DNA of 64,000 nt from Pegea sp. RAD2-039 (Eukaryota; Chordata; Thaliacea; Salpida; Salpidae), in assembly GCA_034620365.1 (NCBI GenBank), contig JAQGEQ010000091.1, forward strand, positions 674,645 through 738,644, given 5' to 3'. Numbering within the stretch: the first letter of the stretch is position 1; every line of letters begins with the position of its first letter. Made by a program: the position numbers and the translations under genes. Under the pieces are notes generated by a model. The model was not told where the DNA came from, searched no databases, and saw only the letters and a list, made by a program, of their open reading frames with translations. Shown piece after piece: positions 47,298-62,226 of this stretch.

Positions 47298-49361
47298 TTT
47301 TTCGGTAAACTTCTCAATATTTATTTTGTTTTTTCTACTTAGTTTATCAAATATTTTTTGGTTGTTAGAAATTATTTATTTCTTCAACAAGATCTTAAAA
47401 TTTCATCTTTATTGCTTCAACTAGTTTCATTTACATCTTATTATTATTTTTCTAGCTATATAAGACTTCAGTGAAACGTTTTTTCCTTTTTTTTACTGCT
47501 GGAATTGAAACATGAAGAAATTTTTCATGAAGTCACTGTCTTCACTGTATGCTGCCAATACTAATCAAAACTTTTTGTATTTTTCGATAATTTTACCAAA
47601 CATCTGATTTTTATAATCGATTAATTTTATCTTAAAATTTCAGCAATTTTTTTCAAACTTTTAAATATTTTTTTCATGAAAACAGAAACTATATTAACTA
47701 ATTAATTCCATTCTTTGAATCGTATGTCTTAATTTTATTTACATGTAACAAACTGAACACAATTACTTCATCCAAATAACTTTCTGCAAGATTTGTATAA
47801 AACTAAAAAAGCCTAATTCTTAGTTGAAAACACAAAACTTCATCAGATGAGGACTATTTAAACAAATCTGAAATCCTTACTTTTAATCGCCAGGTTCAAA
47901 TTAAAGTCTTAATTTCGTCTTGCTGCAGTTGACTTTAAAACCTCCGCGATTCAAATAAAACTCACTTCATATACTAGACTAGTATTCTCTAATCTGTGGA
48001 TTGCATTTACTCAGATGATTTGTAAAAGATATCAAGACTGAAGATCAAAATTTGGCTTTCAATTGCAGTGTAGTAAACAAACGATCGAACTTAACACGTG
48101 GTTCGACACTTAATGCCTTTCTGAGTTTGTTGTTTCACATAAGCCTTGAATCTTACTGGTAATTTCCAACCTCAGGTAGGCAGACTACACGACAAATGGG
48201 CCGCAAACTGAAAAAGGTTGACAATTACTGCAGTGAATCATAAGTTTTGTATATATAAGAGAAGTTTCAATCAAATTTAAAGACGAAACCAATCAGTTAG
48301 TATATAATTTATCAAACTTTATGTTTTGAGACTCCCAAAGTCTTCAAACTTTTTGGTGACTGAAAACTTTGATCAAATCATCGTCTGAATTGACTTGCAG
48401 CCAAACAAGTTGCTTCTTACTAGCTCGTTTTGTGAAAACAAATACAAACTAGCCTCTTATTGAAGAAATCTTATAAAGCCATCTGTAAGTTTAACAAAAT
48501 CGATGAAAGCTTTATAAACTTAAGAAAAATAATTACAATTTACAAAAAAGTTTTTCAAATTGTGATTATTTATTATAAACTTTCTAAAAACTAACACAAG
48601 CAAAGTTTTCTGAAAATAATTGAAAGGATTTATTTGAAATAACTTCAAAGAAAAACATTTTATAATTACAAACGTATCATGCAGTTAATAGGAGACAGAT
48701 TAATATTAGCAGAAACATTTAGTTTATAAATTAGATGAAGAACAATTAGATGAGGATATTTTCAGATAGAGAAAGTTTTCTTTAGCACCAGAACCAATAA
48801 CCTAATTTCTAAATTGATCAGCAGTAATATGGGAAAGTAATTGAAAGATTTGTTGTCTAACGTGAAACTAAACAAAAACTACTTTTCTGAATATAATAAA
48901 TCTCACATTTCTATATTATAATAAAAGTATTGGAGAAACTGTGAGCTATGGTTCAATATAAACAAACAAAACATGCAGAAAATATTCCGAATATAAGCTG
49001 TTAATTAAGATGAGATTGGAAAGATGTCGTTATTCCCACTAAAACAAAAGTAAAATTTCACTATTTGATTGTACATGTGAAAAACTGTATACAAGGGAAT
49101 AAAATTGCACAATTGTCACCAACAACACAACAAATAGAATTTATCAAAAACTGATCACTATACAACAAAAATAGATGGTTGTAGACAGTGAGATATAGAA
49201 ACAATTTGAATTGATCAATTTTTTAACAACTTTTATTATTAACAACTTAACATCGGCAAAAAAAGAAGCTTACAAAAGACATAATAATAAGTTCAAGAAA
49301 GTAACAACTTTTCAGCATTTTCATTTGATTGAATTTGGTGCTGGTGATGAAAAGAAACCAT
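47298..49361. other. Intergenic region with a repeat-like patch
   Basis: This separates the 3' ends of the C14orf119 homologue (+) and RAB2 (-). Most is AT-rich without coding sequence. The part at about 47930-48240 is less AT-rich and its - strand end resembles a hAT transposon terminus (listed separately). Confidence 0.4.
48060..48230 (-). mobile_element. Possible hAT-derived repeat end
   Basis: Read on the - strand from 48230, the sequence begins CAGTAATTGTCAACCTTTTT and continues TTTGCGGCCC. This is the layout of many hAT/Charlie-type terminal regions (CAGTG..CTCAACC followed by GCGGCCC). The opposite terminus and an 8-bp target duplication were not found, so the left boundary is approximate. 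Confidence 0.3.
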
Positions 49362-52124
<2,763 letters not shown>

Positions 52125-53125
52125 TTTATCAGGAGAGTAAATACAATGTTTTAATTATAAAATATCACAAAAGGTTAATATGAGATAAGATTACCCTGTA
52201 TAAACAAAGATAATATAATTTTTAGAAAAATATATATCAAAAGTCTTTGAAAAACATTTTCTACTAAATGATTAAAGCAGCATTTAATAAATTGGCACAA
52301 GGCACAAATATATTATTTAATCTAAATTGAATTTATTTCAAAATGAAAATATTGACATATTATCAGGATAATAAAATACAAAAAATTACAAAATGTACAT
52401 GGAAAGATTTTTTTATCACCAAGATAACATACAATCAAATAATCTTGAAGATTAAAGTACTCAAAGAAAAAAATTAGATCATTATATTACATAGATCTAT
52501 CTTCAAGTTCATACTATTATTATTCATTTTAAAAGCTAAAATAGCATCCACCAAACAACTTCTAAATTACAAGTTATTTAAACTGCTAATTATAAGGAAT
52601 GTTCTTACACATATTACTGCAACTAAGTCAAAAAACTAGAAATAATAGAATGTATTATATCTACCAATTACCAGTTTTATATAAAATTTTCTTACAAATA
52701 TGTATTAAAGTAAAACAATACTACAATTCACAAGTATATAAAACATTTTAACAAAAACGAATGCCTTGTTATCATCTTACCAAGAAACTATGTAAAAAAA
52801 TTATATAAATGAAAGTTCAACTTGTTCCGTTTTACAGAAGATGTATAATAAAGCAATTGGAAAAGTACAGATAAAAATCCAAGTTTTAAAATACAAAAAG
52901 GTAAATTTATTAAAAACAAATGACTGATTTGGTCGCTTACCAGCAAATACAAAAAATACAGCAAATATTTTACTGACACAATGAAATATAAAACTGAAGA
53001 AAAATATCAAAGATATATACATATTAAGTCACAATTTGTAGAATGAGAAAGTAGTGGGCATGACTCCAAATTAACTTGAAATTAAAACTAGTTCATTCAA
53101 CTTTAATGAAAACTGATTTTGGTGG
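52125..53125. other. RAB2 upstream region
   Basis: AT-rich, between the 5' end of RAB2 and the 3' end of the SH3BGRL-like gene, both on -. Hydrophobic open frames at about 52790-53020 look like chance AT-rich sequence. Confidence 0.4.
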
Positions 53126-53482
53126 TTAGAATTGTAGTTGGATGCCTTGACTTTTGTACTTTGAGACAAGGGTTTCTTCTCTAGAGCCTTTGGGTGGGCT
53201 TAGTTTGAAGAATGTATATAATACACCCATTTCATTTGCATTAAAAAATGAATCATAATTTCCACAATAATCTTCATCATTAAAAACCTGAGGTGGGAAA
53301 GCATTTTCCCGAAATTTTTCTGGGATTTTCTGCAACATTATAGGTCTAGCATCAGTATGTACACTAAGATCAATTTCTTCAAACTCAATTTTATTCAAAC
53401 GTAAAAATTCACAAACTTCCCATATTTGCTTTCTTATAGAAGCATTAGCAAGAACTGAAGTAGTATATACAACAATACCCAT
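53126..53482 (-). CDS. SH3BGRL-like thioredoxin-fold protein
   Basis: This 118-residue intronless frame belongs to the SH3-domain-binding glutamic-acid-rich protein family: small glutaredoxin-fold proteins without the redox CXXC. Matches include IVVYTTSVLANASIRKQ (human RVYIASSSGSTAIKKK), FLRLNKIEFEEIDLS, PEKFRENAFPPQVFND, YCGNYDSFFNANE and LYTFFKLSPPKGSREE. The PLPP SH3-binding motif of SH3BGRL is reduced to FPP. It lacks the long glutamate-rich tail of SH3BGR, so it is nearest to SH3BGRL/L2. The start at 53482 is two bases after an acceptor-like ATTTCTTTAATTAG. A function as adaptor is inferred from the family only. Confidence 0.9.
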   Translation of the reverse strand: MGIVVYTTSVLANASIRKQIWEVCEFLRLNKIEFEEIDLSVHTDARPIMLQKIPEKFRENAFPPQVFNDEDYCGNYDSFFNANEMGVLYTFFKLSPPKGSREETLVSKYKSQGIQLQF

Positions 53483-54458
53483 GACTAATTAAAGAAATAT
53501 ATACAATACCTAGGCTAGTAGGAAAACAACTAGTCCAGATAATAACACCCAAACTAATACGTCACTAGTGGCATCTTGTGCTTTAGACGTAATAAGTCAA
53601 ACGTAATCGACCAAAAGTTTTTTTTATATCTAACTTTATTTATTAAACATGAATATTCACTCTAAAATTTAAATATACTGAGATGAAAATTTAAATAACC
53701 TTAAATTTGTAAGTCGAAACTATTCGCGAGCATATAGCTGCAGTGGATAGTTTAATCTAAACAACTTAATATACTAAAGCTGTAAGAATTATTTCGTGTA
53801 AAATTTTCTACATTAATCTTATGTAATTGTTGTTTTGGCAGAAAAGTTGAATATTTTGAGCTCATATTCTAGTTTAATGACTATTACTTTACCAACTAAT
53901 TTTGAAACCATTAACTTTTGTAATAAATAAATAAACTTACTTCACTCACTAAATATTTTTATTCAAAAGTGTAATTCTTATCTACAAAATTAATGGACAA
54001 TTATTTTAATTCTTTGAATTATATTTGAAGTCTTATGACAAATATTTAAATACGTACTTCTAAAACATTTCTTTTATGTACTTGTTGCCTCAATAAAGTT
54101 AAAATAAAAACAATCAACCTTTAATACGACCCAATGATTAAATCAAAGGTAAAATTTACTTATTTTTTATTTGTCTATATATATTCAGTTAACAGCCTTA
54201 GAAAAGCTATAAATTTTTATTTTGATCAAAAATCATTCTCATAATACATTTTCTAAACAGTTTCGATGTTTATGTTGCGAAAAACTCTGATTAAAAAGTG
54301 AGTGAAAAACACTCTTGGTATATATGATTGTTTGAAATCTTTACATTAGATTAGCTATTTTTAAATCTATGCACACCATAAACTACACTTTTTGAAAACA
54401 TTGTGAGTATGAACTTAAATGAACTTTAGTAAACTATTCATCAATTTAATCTGATCTT
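53483..54458. other. AT-rich intergenic region
   Basis: Between two - strand genes; no exon or repeat is recognised. Confidence 0.4.
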
Positions 54459-56520
54459 CTAAGAATGATTAGATAATGATCCTTCACCTTGAAACTTTTC
54501 CATTTCTGAAACTTCTGCAACTAAAGTCAATTTTTTCAACAGATGATAAAAAATTTCATATTCAAAGATATATAATCTTATTTTTAGCTTATTAATTCTA
54601 GACAAAGTTTATAAATGTTATCATATTGCTTTTCAATCGAAAACAAATTCATCTATAGAAAGAAATTTTAAGAGAAGACTTTAGAATAAATACATCTGTA
54701 AATATATATCTCAATATTTCGTCAGTGAATTAAAATATGAGTAACTAAGCGAATGGAAACATTTTAAATAAGCTAACGAAGAAATGTAATAAATTGAAGT
54801 TGGTTGTTTTAGTGATCAAACTGAAAAGCAGATTTGTAGTATACTTACTTTGGATATTTTTAGTGGTAGATTTACATTTTTGAGCACATATTGCTAAAAA
54901 ATAGTAAATAAAAGCTCCAATGGCACCTAAGCCTGCAGTTAATTTAAAGGTTAGCAATGCACCATATTTTTCATATAATATTCCACCGAGAAAGCTCCCA
55001 AATACATTCGCTGTAATGTCAAAACATAAATTTGTCCTTCATCAATAAAATCTCTTACAAATAAATTATCTATTTATTTAAGTAAAAACTGATTAAGTCA
55101 AAACTAAATAGAGGTATTTGAATGTTTAGTGAAATTGCTGCAAAGTTGATAGAACTTATAAAATTAGTGAATATACTCACCTAGTCCCCAATATACACCT
55201 TGCACCAGAGACATAAGTGTTGTTGTCATGCCATCAGGAGCTACTTTATACACATTTGAACACATGGCAGCCATTGGTAAAGCAAATGCGAAACCATTAG
55301 TAGCTTCAAGCAGCACCATTTGCCAGGCATGCGTTAGGTAACAGTACATTAAGGTTCGAAACTATAAAATGAAAATCAGTTTAAATTTAAACCAGAATGA
55401 AAAAAAAACTCACAGAAGCAAAAAGAAGGCCGAGGAATAGAGACGAGTTGTGACCAATTTTCTTGATTATCCAATCAGAAATAAAAAACATAGGCACTTC
55501 ACTTAAACAATCACTGAGCGTTGCCAGTCCATATACAGTGGGTCCACCGCCTGGTAAGCTCTCACCATACCAAAAAAGAAAAGTATATTTGACTGATTGA
55601 ACGACACCATGGATAAAAATAACCCAAACAAACAGAGCTATATGCAAACTGGTAAAAATAAGTCGTAAACCAGGTAAGATAGAAGCAATTTCATGATATG
55701 GAACCTCTAACTTAGTACTAATTATAGTAGCTATCAAGCCTAAAAAAGTCATTCCAACAAATACAAACAGATAATCCCTGCCTTGTAAGCCAAGATATTG
55801 GGAATAAAAATCAGTTAAAAAGCCAATTGCTAATGCACCGACACCATAACCAATTGATCCAAACATACGTTGACGACCATAAGTTTGAAGACCTATTTGA
55901 GCAATTATTTGAAAAGTTGCAGCATCTAACAGTGGACCAATTGGTGAACTAATCAATGCATATACAATAGTAAATATCATCAATAAGGTAAACGTCAATC
56001 CATATTTGTCAGTATTGTCAATAGATCTATCATATAAGCACTTGGTAATATCAGAACAACTTTCAATGTTAATTGTTGAATCAGATAAGATGTTAGATAC
56101 GTTTTGTATTAGGCTGCTGCAGTTGTAATAATTAGTATTTTCACTGTAACATTGAATGTGATCGGTAGAAGTTTGGTTACAGATGATATTTGAAGAAGAG
56201 CTGGAGTTGAAACAAATATATTCTTCACTTGGGACATTAATTTTATCCACTGGTGGTATAAAGTAGGCAGGAAAAAGAAGAGTGCTGAATAAGATCAAAG
56301 AAGTTGTTAGAAGAAGTTTGTGATGAGAGTTGATATCTGCAAGTGCTCCTACAATAGGAGGAAAACAAAGAATTAGAAAACGTTCAGTGGATTGAAGGAT
56401 TCCATTCTGGGCAGGTGACATTCCAAGGCTCTTTTGGAAAATTGATTTGTAGGACATAAGACATGATGCAGCTAAAAAAAGTTGTGAAAATGTTAAAGTC
56501 TTAATGATTTCTAATAACAT
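54459..56520 (-). CDS. MFSD6-like major facilitator transporter, four exons
   Basis: This is a twelve-helix major facilitator superfamily protein of the MFSD6 (MFS_1-like) type; the substrate is unknown. Exons are 55414-56520, 55181-55361, 54849-55010 and 54459-54520. They sum to 1512 nt (503 residues). The first exon, 369 codons, carries an N-terminal half with PPIVGALADINSHHKLL, a long extracellular loop rich in Asn, Ser and Cys with many N-glycosylation sequons (residues about 95-170), and YGRQRMFGSIGYGVGALAIGF, the helix-5 signature of this family, followed by LSDCLSEVPMFFISDWIIKKIG. Later exons supply LLEATNGFAFALPMAAMCS, LMSLVQGVYWGLGE, FGSFLGGILYEKYG, and a hydrophilic tail. The human MFSD6 is longer because of loop and tail. 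The start is the first ATG of the frame. Confidence 0.85.
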
Positions 56521-57768
56521 TTAATACAAATCTGATTATGTAAACATGTTAAACTATTAAATATAACAAAAAATATAAACTATTCTAGAAATATCTGTCA
56601 CAATCTATATCATAAAATAACTTTATCAAATTAAACTTAAAATTATTTTAAGAAACTTGATAAGAAATTTACATACAAGAATAAAAAAAGAAGTAAATCA
56701 ACTTTAATGGAACAAACTCTGGATTGATTTGAAACATAATTCAGATTATAAACTCATCAACTTTATTGAACAAAAAACTATTTTATCTGAAACTTAAAAA
56801 GTGTACAAGATTGTTATAGTAATGAATTAAAAACACCTTGTTCAATAAAATCTCAAATAAGTTAAGCTAAAAAATAAATGATTTAAATCAAAACTTTTAA
56901 AGTTAAAATAATGTTACCTAACACCAATGCTATATGAAAATATTAATATACAACAAGTATATCTCTATTTGATTATATAAGAAAACAATATAATTTGGCT
57001 TATAGCTTCAAAAGTAAAATATTGAAATATGTTTCAACTTTTATATATATACTTTTTAGAAACTCTTATTTTTACATGATACATACATATCTATCTATAT
57101 ACATATCTTTATTATATTAAACTATTTATCTTTTAAATTTATTGAACTTTATAAATATTTTAAAAGTTATAGATAAAAAATATAAAATTTAAAAGCATTT
57201 ACTTTTTATTTCTATAATAAATAACTATGAAAATCATTCTCTCACATGGGTTTTAAAAATAACAATCTTACATAACGATTTAAAAATGCATTCTATAAAC
57301 AAACTAGTTTCATTTGATTATATGATTTTGTTGAATGATTTTGAGCAAACATTAATGAAGCAGTTTAACCTTTTTAAGAATAACTTTTATCTTTCAAACT
57401 AAACGAAATAGATTTCTTGAAAATATCAAATTTAAACTAAAATAATTAAGGAATGGACAAAAACAAAAACTACCACTGATAAATAACAATTTTTGTTATT
57501 TACGCCAACCAAAAAAATATTTTTCTAAGACACAGCAAGATACTAAGTGGGTAGAGTTTTATTATTTTTAGCTAAAAACAGCATTTAATTGCTTAGTTAA
57601 AAATTTTTATTGAATTATAATATCGCAATTTGAAAATAGCCGGGAAAATATTTATCGATTGCAGCATTCAATAGGTATGTAAAATATAAACAGATATGCA
57701 GCTGAAAACTTTGCTATAACACGTAATAAAAATAAATGCTTTAAAAGTAACTCAGATAGTATATGTAA
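56521..57768. other. AT-rich intergenic region
   Basis: Upstream of the MFSD6-like gene and up to the LINE insertion. No coding sequence is recognised. Confidence 0.4.
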
Positions 57769-57792
57769 AAAAGCACTCAAAGCCTTGGTTTT

Positions 57793-58119
57793 GTGGACGC
57801 TCCAAAGGTTTCAATGACCAGACTCGGGGCAAAAAGATCAAATCATAAAAGACCGTTAAAAGTGTCCTTTCAGGAAAGATGGGACAAACGTAAGTTTCTT
57901 GCTAAGCTGTATAAGCTTAAGCAGGACGAAAAATTCCAGGGCATCAGAGTAGCACATGATATGTGTGAAGATGATCGCTCAGAAAATAAGCGTCTTCTAA
58001 AAGAGGCGTACAGCCGAAATCAGAAAGAGCAACCAACTGATTTCAAATACAAAGTACGAGGTCCTCCATGGGCTTTAAAGATTGTGAAGGTCTTTTCAAA
58101 AAACGGAAGTGCAAAATAA
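57793..58119 (+). CDS. LINE ORF1, C-terminal part
   Basis: This is the C-terminal part of the LINE nucleic-acid-binding ORF1 protein. RLGAKRSNHKRPLKVSF followed by KRKFLAKLYKLK and GIRVAHDMCEDDRSENKRLL is the typical end of the ORF1 RNA-recognition-like domain and its basic helix in CR1/L2-type elements. The conventional start is lacking: the frame is open upstream only to 57769, and the first ATG in frame is at 57817. The stop at 58119 lies within the start of ORF2, which is in a different frame, so the two overlap by about 50 nt. Confidence 0.6.
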   Translation: MDAPKVSMTRLGAKRSNHKRPLKVSFQERWDKRKFLAKLYKLKQDEKFQGIRVAHDMCEDDRSENKRLLKEAYSRNQKEQPTDFKYKVRGPPWALKIVKVFSKNGSAK

Positions 58120-61115
58120 CCACTGGACCCAAATCATCCTTATTCAACCTCTCTTCGCACAAAATTATTAATACTATGCTTCCAGCTCAAGATACCAGTA
58201 CACAGAAGCCTACCACCAAATCTTACAAGTGTCAAAAAGACAATTTTTCTATTATATTAGGTCTGTTTTTCAATGCACGGTCAATTGTCAACAAAATTTT
58301 CGAATTGAAAGCTCTTTTGCTTTCTCAAGATTTTACATTTGTTTTCATTACCGAAACTTGGTTGAAACCCTTTTATCCTGACTCCTTTCTGGATGACAGT
58401 GATTTTTTTCGTGCTTTGCGCTGTGATAGACTGTTTGATAGAGGCGGCGGTGTTTGTGTAATCTATAAAACATCACTGGCACCCATGATTTCAAGAATTA
58501 AGATAAATACCATTGATTGCCCAGGATTTGAGATTATTGCTTTCAATTTTCATTACTCAAAGTCTAAGTTTTCCCGCTTTATATGTACCTACCTACCACC
58601 GTCTAAAGTTAACGATGATGTTACTATTAAGGCCTTATTGAAGGTTCTGAAAAGCCTAATTTGTCCTGAGATCTATATTCTTGGGGATTTTAATTTTAGT
58701 AGAATTGATTGGAATAACCCAAATTTAGCATTCAATGGAAAATTGTTTAATTTGAATGGAGACAAAACTAATTCAGCCAATCTGAGTCATGTCTTTGTAA
58801 ACTTCCTTGATGCCAATAATCTATCTCAGATGGTTACTTTTCCAACCCAAGTTAGTGGTAATACTTTGGATCTTCTCATCACATCAAAACCTGAGAACGT
58901 TATCTACGTTGATCAAAATGAACCTTTTGCTCTGACATGCGATCACAACATGATTGAATTCAAGCTCCATCAAACTTTTTCTACGAACGTTAAAACTCCA
59001 AGCATACGGAACTTTTATCGTGGAAATTATAACAGTATAAACAAGTTTTTATCAGGTGTTGACTGGATTTCTGTTTTCAACTCTTCCGAAGACATCAATG
59101 ATATCTACTCGAGGTTTATTAACATTGTTAATGAGTCAATTAAAAAGTTCATACCTTTATATAGAGTCAACAAAAAACCACACTTGCCAAGATATTTAAG
59201 GAATTTACAGCATTTGAAAAACCTCTTATACAAACAAACTAAAGCAGATCCTTCCATCAAACCTCTATACAAAGATCTTTGTCTAGTCTACAAGAAATCA
59301 GTTTATAGCTTCTATTTAGGAAAAGAAAGTGCAATCTTATCTTCACCTAGCAAGAAAACGTTTTTTGGCTTCATTAATCACAAGCTTAAGGCGAGATCTC
59401 ACCTACCTCCCTTGCTTGATAACGCTAATCAGCTGGTGATGGAACCAAAGAATAAAGCTGAATTGCTAAACAAACAATTTGAAAAGGTTTTTATAACCGA
59501 TGATGGCAATACTCCTACTATTTCCTACTCCAATATCCTTTCAAATATCTCTGAGATGGTAGATCTAGACATAACAGCTGATATAGTATCTAAGGCTATT
59601 TCTTCTCTAAAATCAACAGTTTCCAACACCCCAGATCAAATCCCAGCTTTGTTTTTAAGAAAAAGTACTTCTTCTTTAGCGCTACCCTTATCGCTACTCT
59701 TTAACATGACTCTTAAGCGGGGAAGACTTCCACAAATTTGGAAGAATGCTATTATTACTCCAATTTATAAGAAGGGTCCCAGAAACACTGCACTTAACTA
59801 CAGACCAGTTTCGCTGACGTCGGTTATCTGCAGAACTCAAGAACACATCATTCACAACCATATAACTAGCCATTTGACGGAGCATCATCTAATATCTGAT
59901 GCCCAGCATGGCTTTGTTAAGCAAAGATCTTCTTTGACTCAACATCTCACTTTTTTCAATGAGCTTACAGCTCATTACGAAAGTAATACTCCATGTGACA
60001 TCATATACCTTGATTTTGCCAAAGCGTTTGATTCTGTTCCACACAACAAGCTCATTACTGTATTGAAAAACATAAAAATCAGCAACTCTATCTTAAAATG
60101 GATTGAAGATTTCTTATCAGGTAGAACCCAACGAACCCGTGTAGAAAGATCTTTATCTACTCCTAGTAAAGTCACCAGCGGCGTTCCTCAAGGTTCCGTC
60201 CTGGGTCCACTTCTCTTTTTGATTTTCATTGAAGACCTCATCAGAAGACTAATAACAGTAGACAATGTCAGTGTGTTTGTGTATGCAGACGACATCAAGC
60301 TATTATCTGGTTCTCACTCAAAACTCCAAACTGCACTTAATATTGTAGAAAACTGGTCTGCGAATTGGCAACTTAAAATCCAGCCAACAAAGTCTGAAGT
60401 TATAACATTCTCCCGTAAGCCAGCTGCCAACTTCAGCAACCAATACTACATCAATGGATCTATTCTTGAACGAGTATCCTCAGTCATAGACCTCGGCATT
60501 ACTCTGACATCTGACTTCAAATGGCACAGTTATGTTTCCAGAATCTTTGGAAAATCTATCAGGCTTGTCCACCTCATCATAAAGACTTTTAATTCTAAAA
60601 ATCCATGGTTTTACGTGAACCTTTTCAAACTGTACATACGCCCTATTCTTGAATACAATGTCAGTGCATGGATGCCATATCAAGTTGGTGATATCAGAAA
60701 AATCGAACATGTTCAGGCAAAATTTACGAGATTGGTTTGCAGGAAACTTAATATCAAATACGAGAGTTATAAGCATCGTCTCAGCTTCTTCAATCTAGAT
60801 ACTTTGGAAATCCGAAGAATTAAATACGACCTTATTCTGATTTTTAAAATTATTCATAACCTAATTGATCTTCAGTTTGATGACGTTTTCTCCATTAGTC
60901 CCTCCCTCAAGTTATATCAACTTAGAAGACATAAATTACATCTTAATAAGCCCACTCCACCAGCTACGTTAACCAGATTAAGTTTTTTCTCATACCGCAC
61001 AATCAGTACATGGAACAATCTGCCATCAGAGATTGTCATGTCAAAATCACTTATGCTGTTCAAGAAAAAGCTGAATTGTTATAACATCGCCAACATTGCC
61101 GTTTCTAAACTGTGA
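58068..61115 (+). CDS. LINE ORF2: APE endonuclease-reverse transcriptase
   Basis: ORF2 nicks target DNA and copies element RNA at the nick (target-primed reverse transcription). Up to 1,015 residues are open without a stop. The endonuclease spans roughly residues 65-310: FNARSIVNK, FITETWL, DRGGGVCVIY, ILGDFNFS and the TCDHNMI block. The reverse transcriptase spans about residues 530-830: PIYKKGPR, NYRPVSLTSV, HGFVKQRS, YLDFAKAFDSVPH, SGVPQGSVLGPLLFLIF and the catalytic YADD (VYADDIKLLS). A C-terminal domain ends STWNNLPSEIV. All catalytic motifs are intact, so it may still be active or very recent. The true initiator could be 58068 or a later Met (for example MLPAQDT at 58176). Confidence 0.93.
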   Translation: MGFKDCEGLFKKRKCKITTGPKSSLFNLSSHKIINTMLPAQDTSTQKPTTKSYKCQKDNFSIILGLFFNARSIVNKIFELKALLLSQDFTFVFITETWLKPFYPDSFLDDSDFFRALRCDRLFDRGGGVCVIYKTSLAPMISRIKINTIDCPGFEIIAFNFHYSKSKFSRFICTYLPPSKVNDDVTIKALLKVLKSLICPEIYILGDFNFSRIDWNNPNLAFNGKLFNLNGDKTNSANLSHVFVNFLDANNLSQMVTFPTQVSGNTLDLLITSKPENVIYVDQNEPFALTCDHNMIEFKLHQTFSTNVKTPSIRNFYRGNYNSINKFLSGVDWISVFNSSEDINDIYSRFINIVNESIKKFIPLYRVNKKPHLPRYLRNLQHLKNLLYKQTKADPSIKPLYKDLCLVYKKSVYSFYLGKESAILSSPSKKTFFGFINHKLKARSHLPPLLDNANQLVMEPKNKAELLNKQFEKVFITDDGNTPTISYSNILSNISEMVDLDITADIVSKAISSLKSTVSNTPDQIPALFLRKSTSSLALPLSLLFNMTLKRGRLPQIWKNAIITPIYKKGPRNTALNYRPVSLTSVICRTQEHIIHNHITSHLTEHHLISDAQHGFVKQRSSLTQHLTFFNELTAHYESNTPCDIIYLDFAKAFDSVPHNKLITVLKNIKISNSILKWIEDFLSGRTQRTRVERSLSTPSKVTSGVPQGSVLGPLLFLIFIEDLIRRLITVDNVSVFVYADDIKLLSGSHSKLQTALNIVENWSANWQLKIQPTKSEVITFSRKPAANFSNQYYINGSILERVSSVIDLGITLTSDFKWHSYVSRIFGKSIRLVHLIIKTFNSKNPWFYVNLFKLYIRPILEYNVSAWMPYQVGDIRKIEHVQAKFTRLVCRKLNIKYESYKHRLSFFNLDTLEIRRIKYDLILIFKIIHNLIDLQFDDVFSISPSLKLYQLRRHKLHLNKPTPPATLTRLSFFSYRTISTWNNLPSEIVMSKSLMLFKKKLNCYNIANIAVSKL

Positions 61116-61258
61116 ATTTTTCTATTTTACAATACTATGATTCTGTGCAATTCTTCATTGTCATATACTTTTTCGTTTACAGGTCAAATAGATCTAATTT
61201 GTGAGAATGTGTGTTAGTGAGAGATGCTCTCTTTAGGCACCCTCCTTCACATTTATTG

Positions 61259-61290
61259 TAATAAATAAATAAATAAATAAATAAATAAAT
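61259..61290. repeat. AAAT microsatellite tail of the LINE
   Basis: Seven to eight tandem AAAT units end the element, about 140 nt after the ORF2 stop. Confidence 0.85.
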
Positions 61291-62226
61291 TGGAAGTTTA
61301 AATTATCATAAAAATTAGAATTAATAAAGTTTCTGAGTATAAAATGATCAGTCTGTATGAGACCCTTTAAAGATAATTGACAAATGCACGTCTATAAAAT
61401 TTCATTTACTTGCATTACTACAACAGTATAGATTTTTTTTCATATTCAGAAAGCATAACTTAGTAATTGAAATTAATTTGATATTACTATTTGTTGGGAG
61501 ATTTTATAACTAGAACATTAAATTTTTCAATTTTTTTTAGTTAAAATTTCTATAAACAATTTGATTTTACTGCGCATCACCCAATTAGAAAAAACCTAGG
61601 AAACCTTATTTTGCACAAATGTTTTATTTCGCGTTGTGTAAGTGTAAGTTTTCTTTCCTTGAGCTGTAATCATAAATATAATCTCTTCTTTCTAACCTTA
61701 TTTGTAATGAGTTAAGAGCTAGATCTATACATAATGGATTGACATGATAGGTGAAACTTATTGAATTTGAAAGTAATGCAACACTTCTGTTTCGATTAAC
61801 TTGAGGTACCTAAAAAAATTATCGACATTTTTAATGAACATTGAAATGCATGTAATCACTTAAACGTATATTTCAAAACAAAGACCACTGCAATAATTTT
61901 CGTATACTACTAAAAATATCTTAATTAATAAACTATTTTAATAAACTTAATTATTTAATTTTTTTATTAATTTAAAGAAAATAAATAAACGTAAAATTGA
62001 AATTATTGCGTAGCAAACACAGGTGTTATTCTCAGCCAATCATATTGTTTGCTTTTAAATGTTTTTGTTTTTGTTCTTCCGAACTAACAGTTTTAAGTCC
62101 GAGCCTAGCAGAGACGGACATTGAAATCTCTGTTTGATTACAAAATAAGTTTAATTTACCTCATAAGATGCCAAATTTGTAATTAAGGAGTAAAATCAGT
62201 AAAATTATTAAAGAATTACCCGCATA
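61291..62226. other. Upstream region of secreted-protein gene
   Basis: AT-rich DNA with no coding sequence. An acceptor-like TTCCGAACTAACAG ends near 62091, so the leader may be spliced. Confidence 0.35.

Larger units (their letters stand above)
57769..61290 (+). mobile_element. LINE retrotransposon (CR1/Jockey-like), 5'-truncated, ORF2 intact
   Basis: A non-LTR retrotransposon with the end of ORF1, a complete ORF2 and a 3' tail made of AAAT repeats (about 61259-61290). The reading frame of ORF1 is open only from about 57769, so the 5' part is missing or ORF1 begins internally. The APE endonuclease plus reverse transcriptase, no RNase H domain seen, and the short tandem-repeat tail fit the CR1/L2/Jockey group; the exact clade needs a tree. 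No target-site duplication was recognised. The lack of stops over 3 kb suggests a young insertion. Confidence 0.88.

Noticed and set aside
59694-60776. Three - strand open frames inside the LINE
   Set aside because: They are antisense shadows of the long ORF2.
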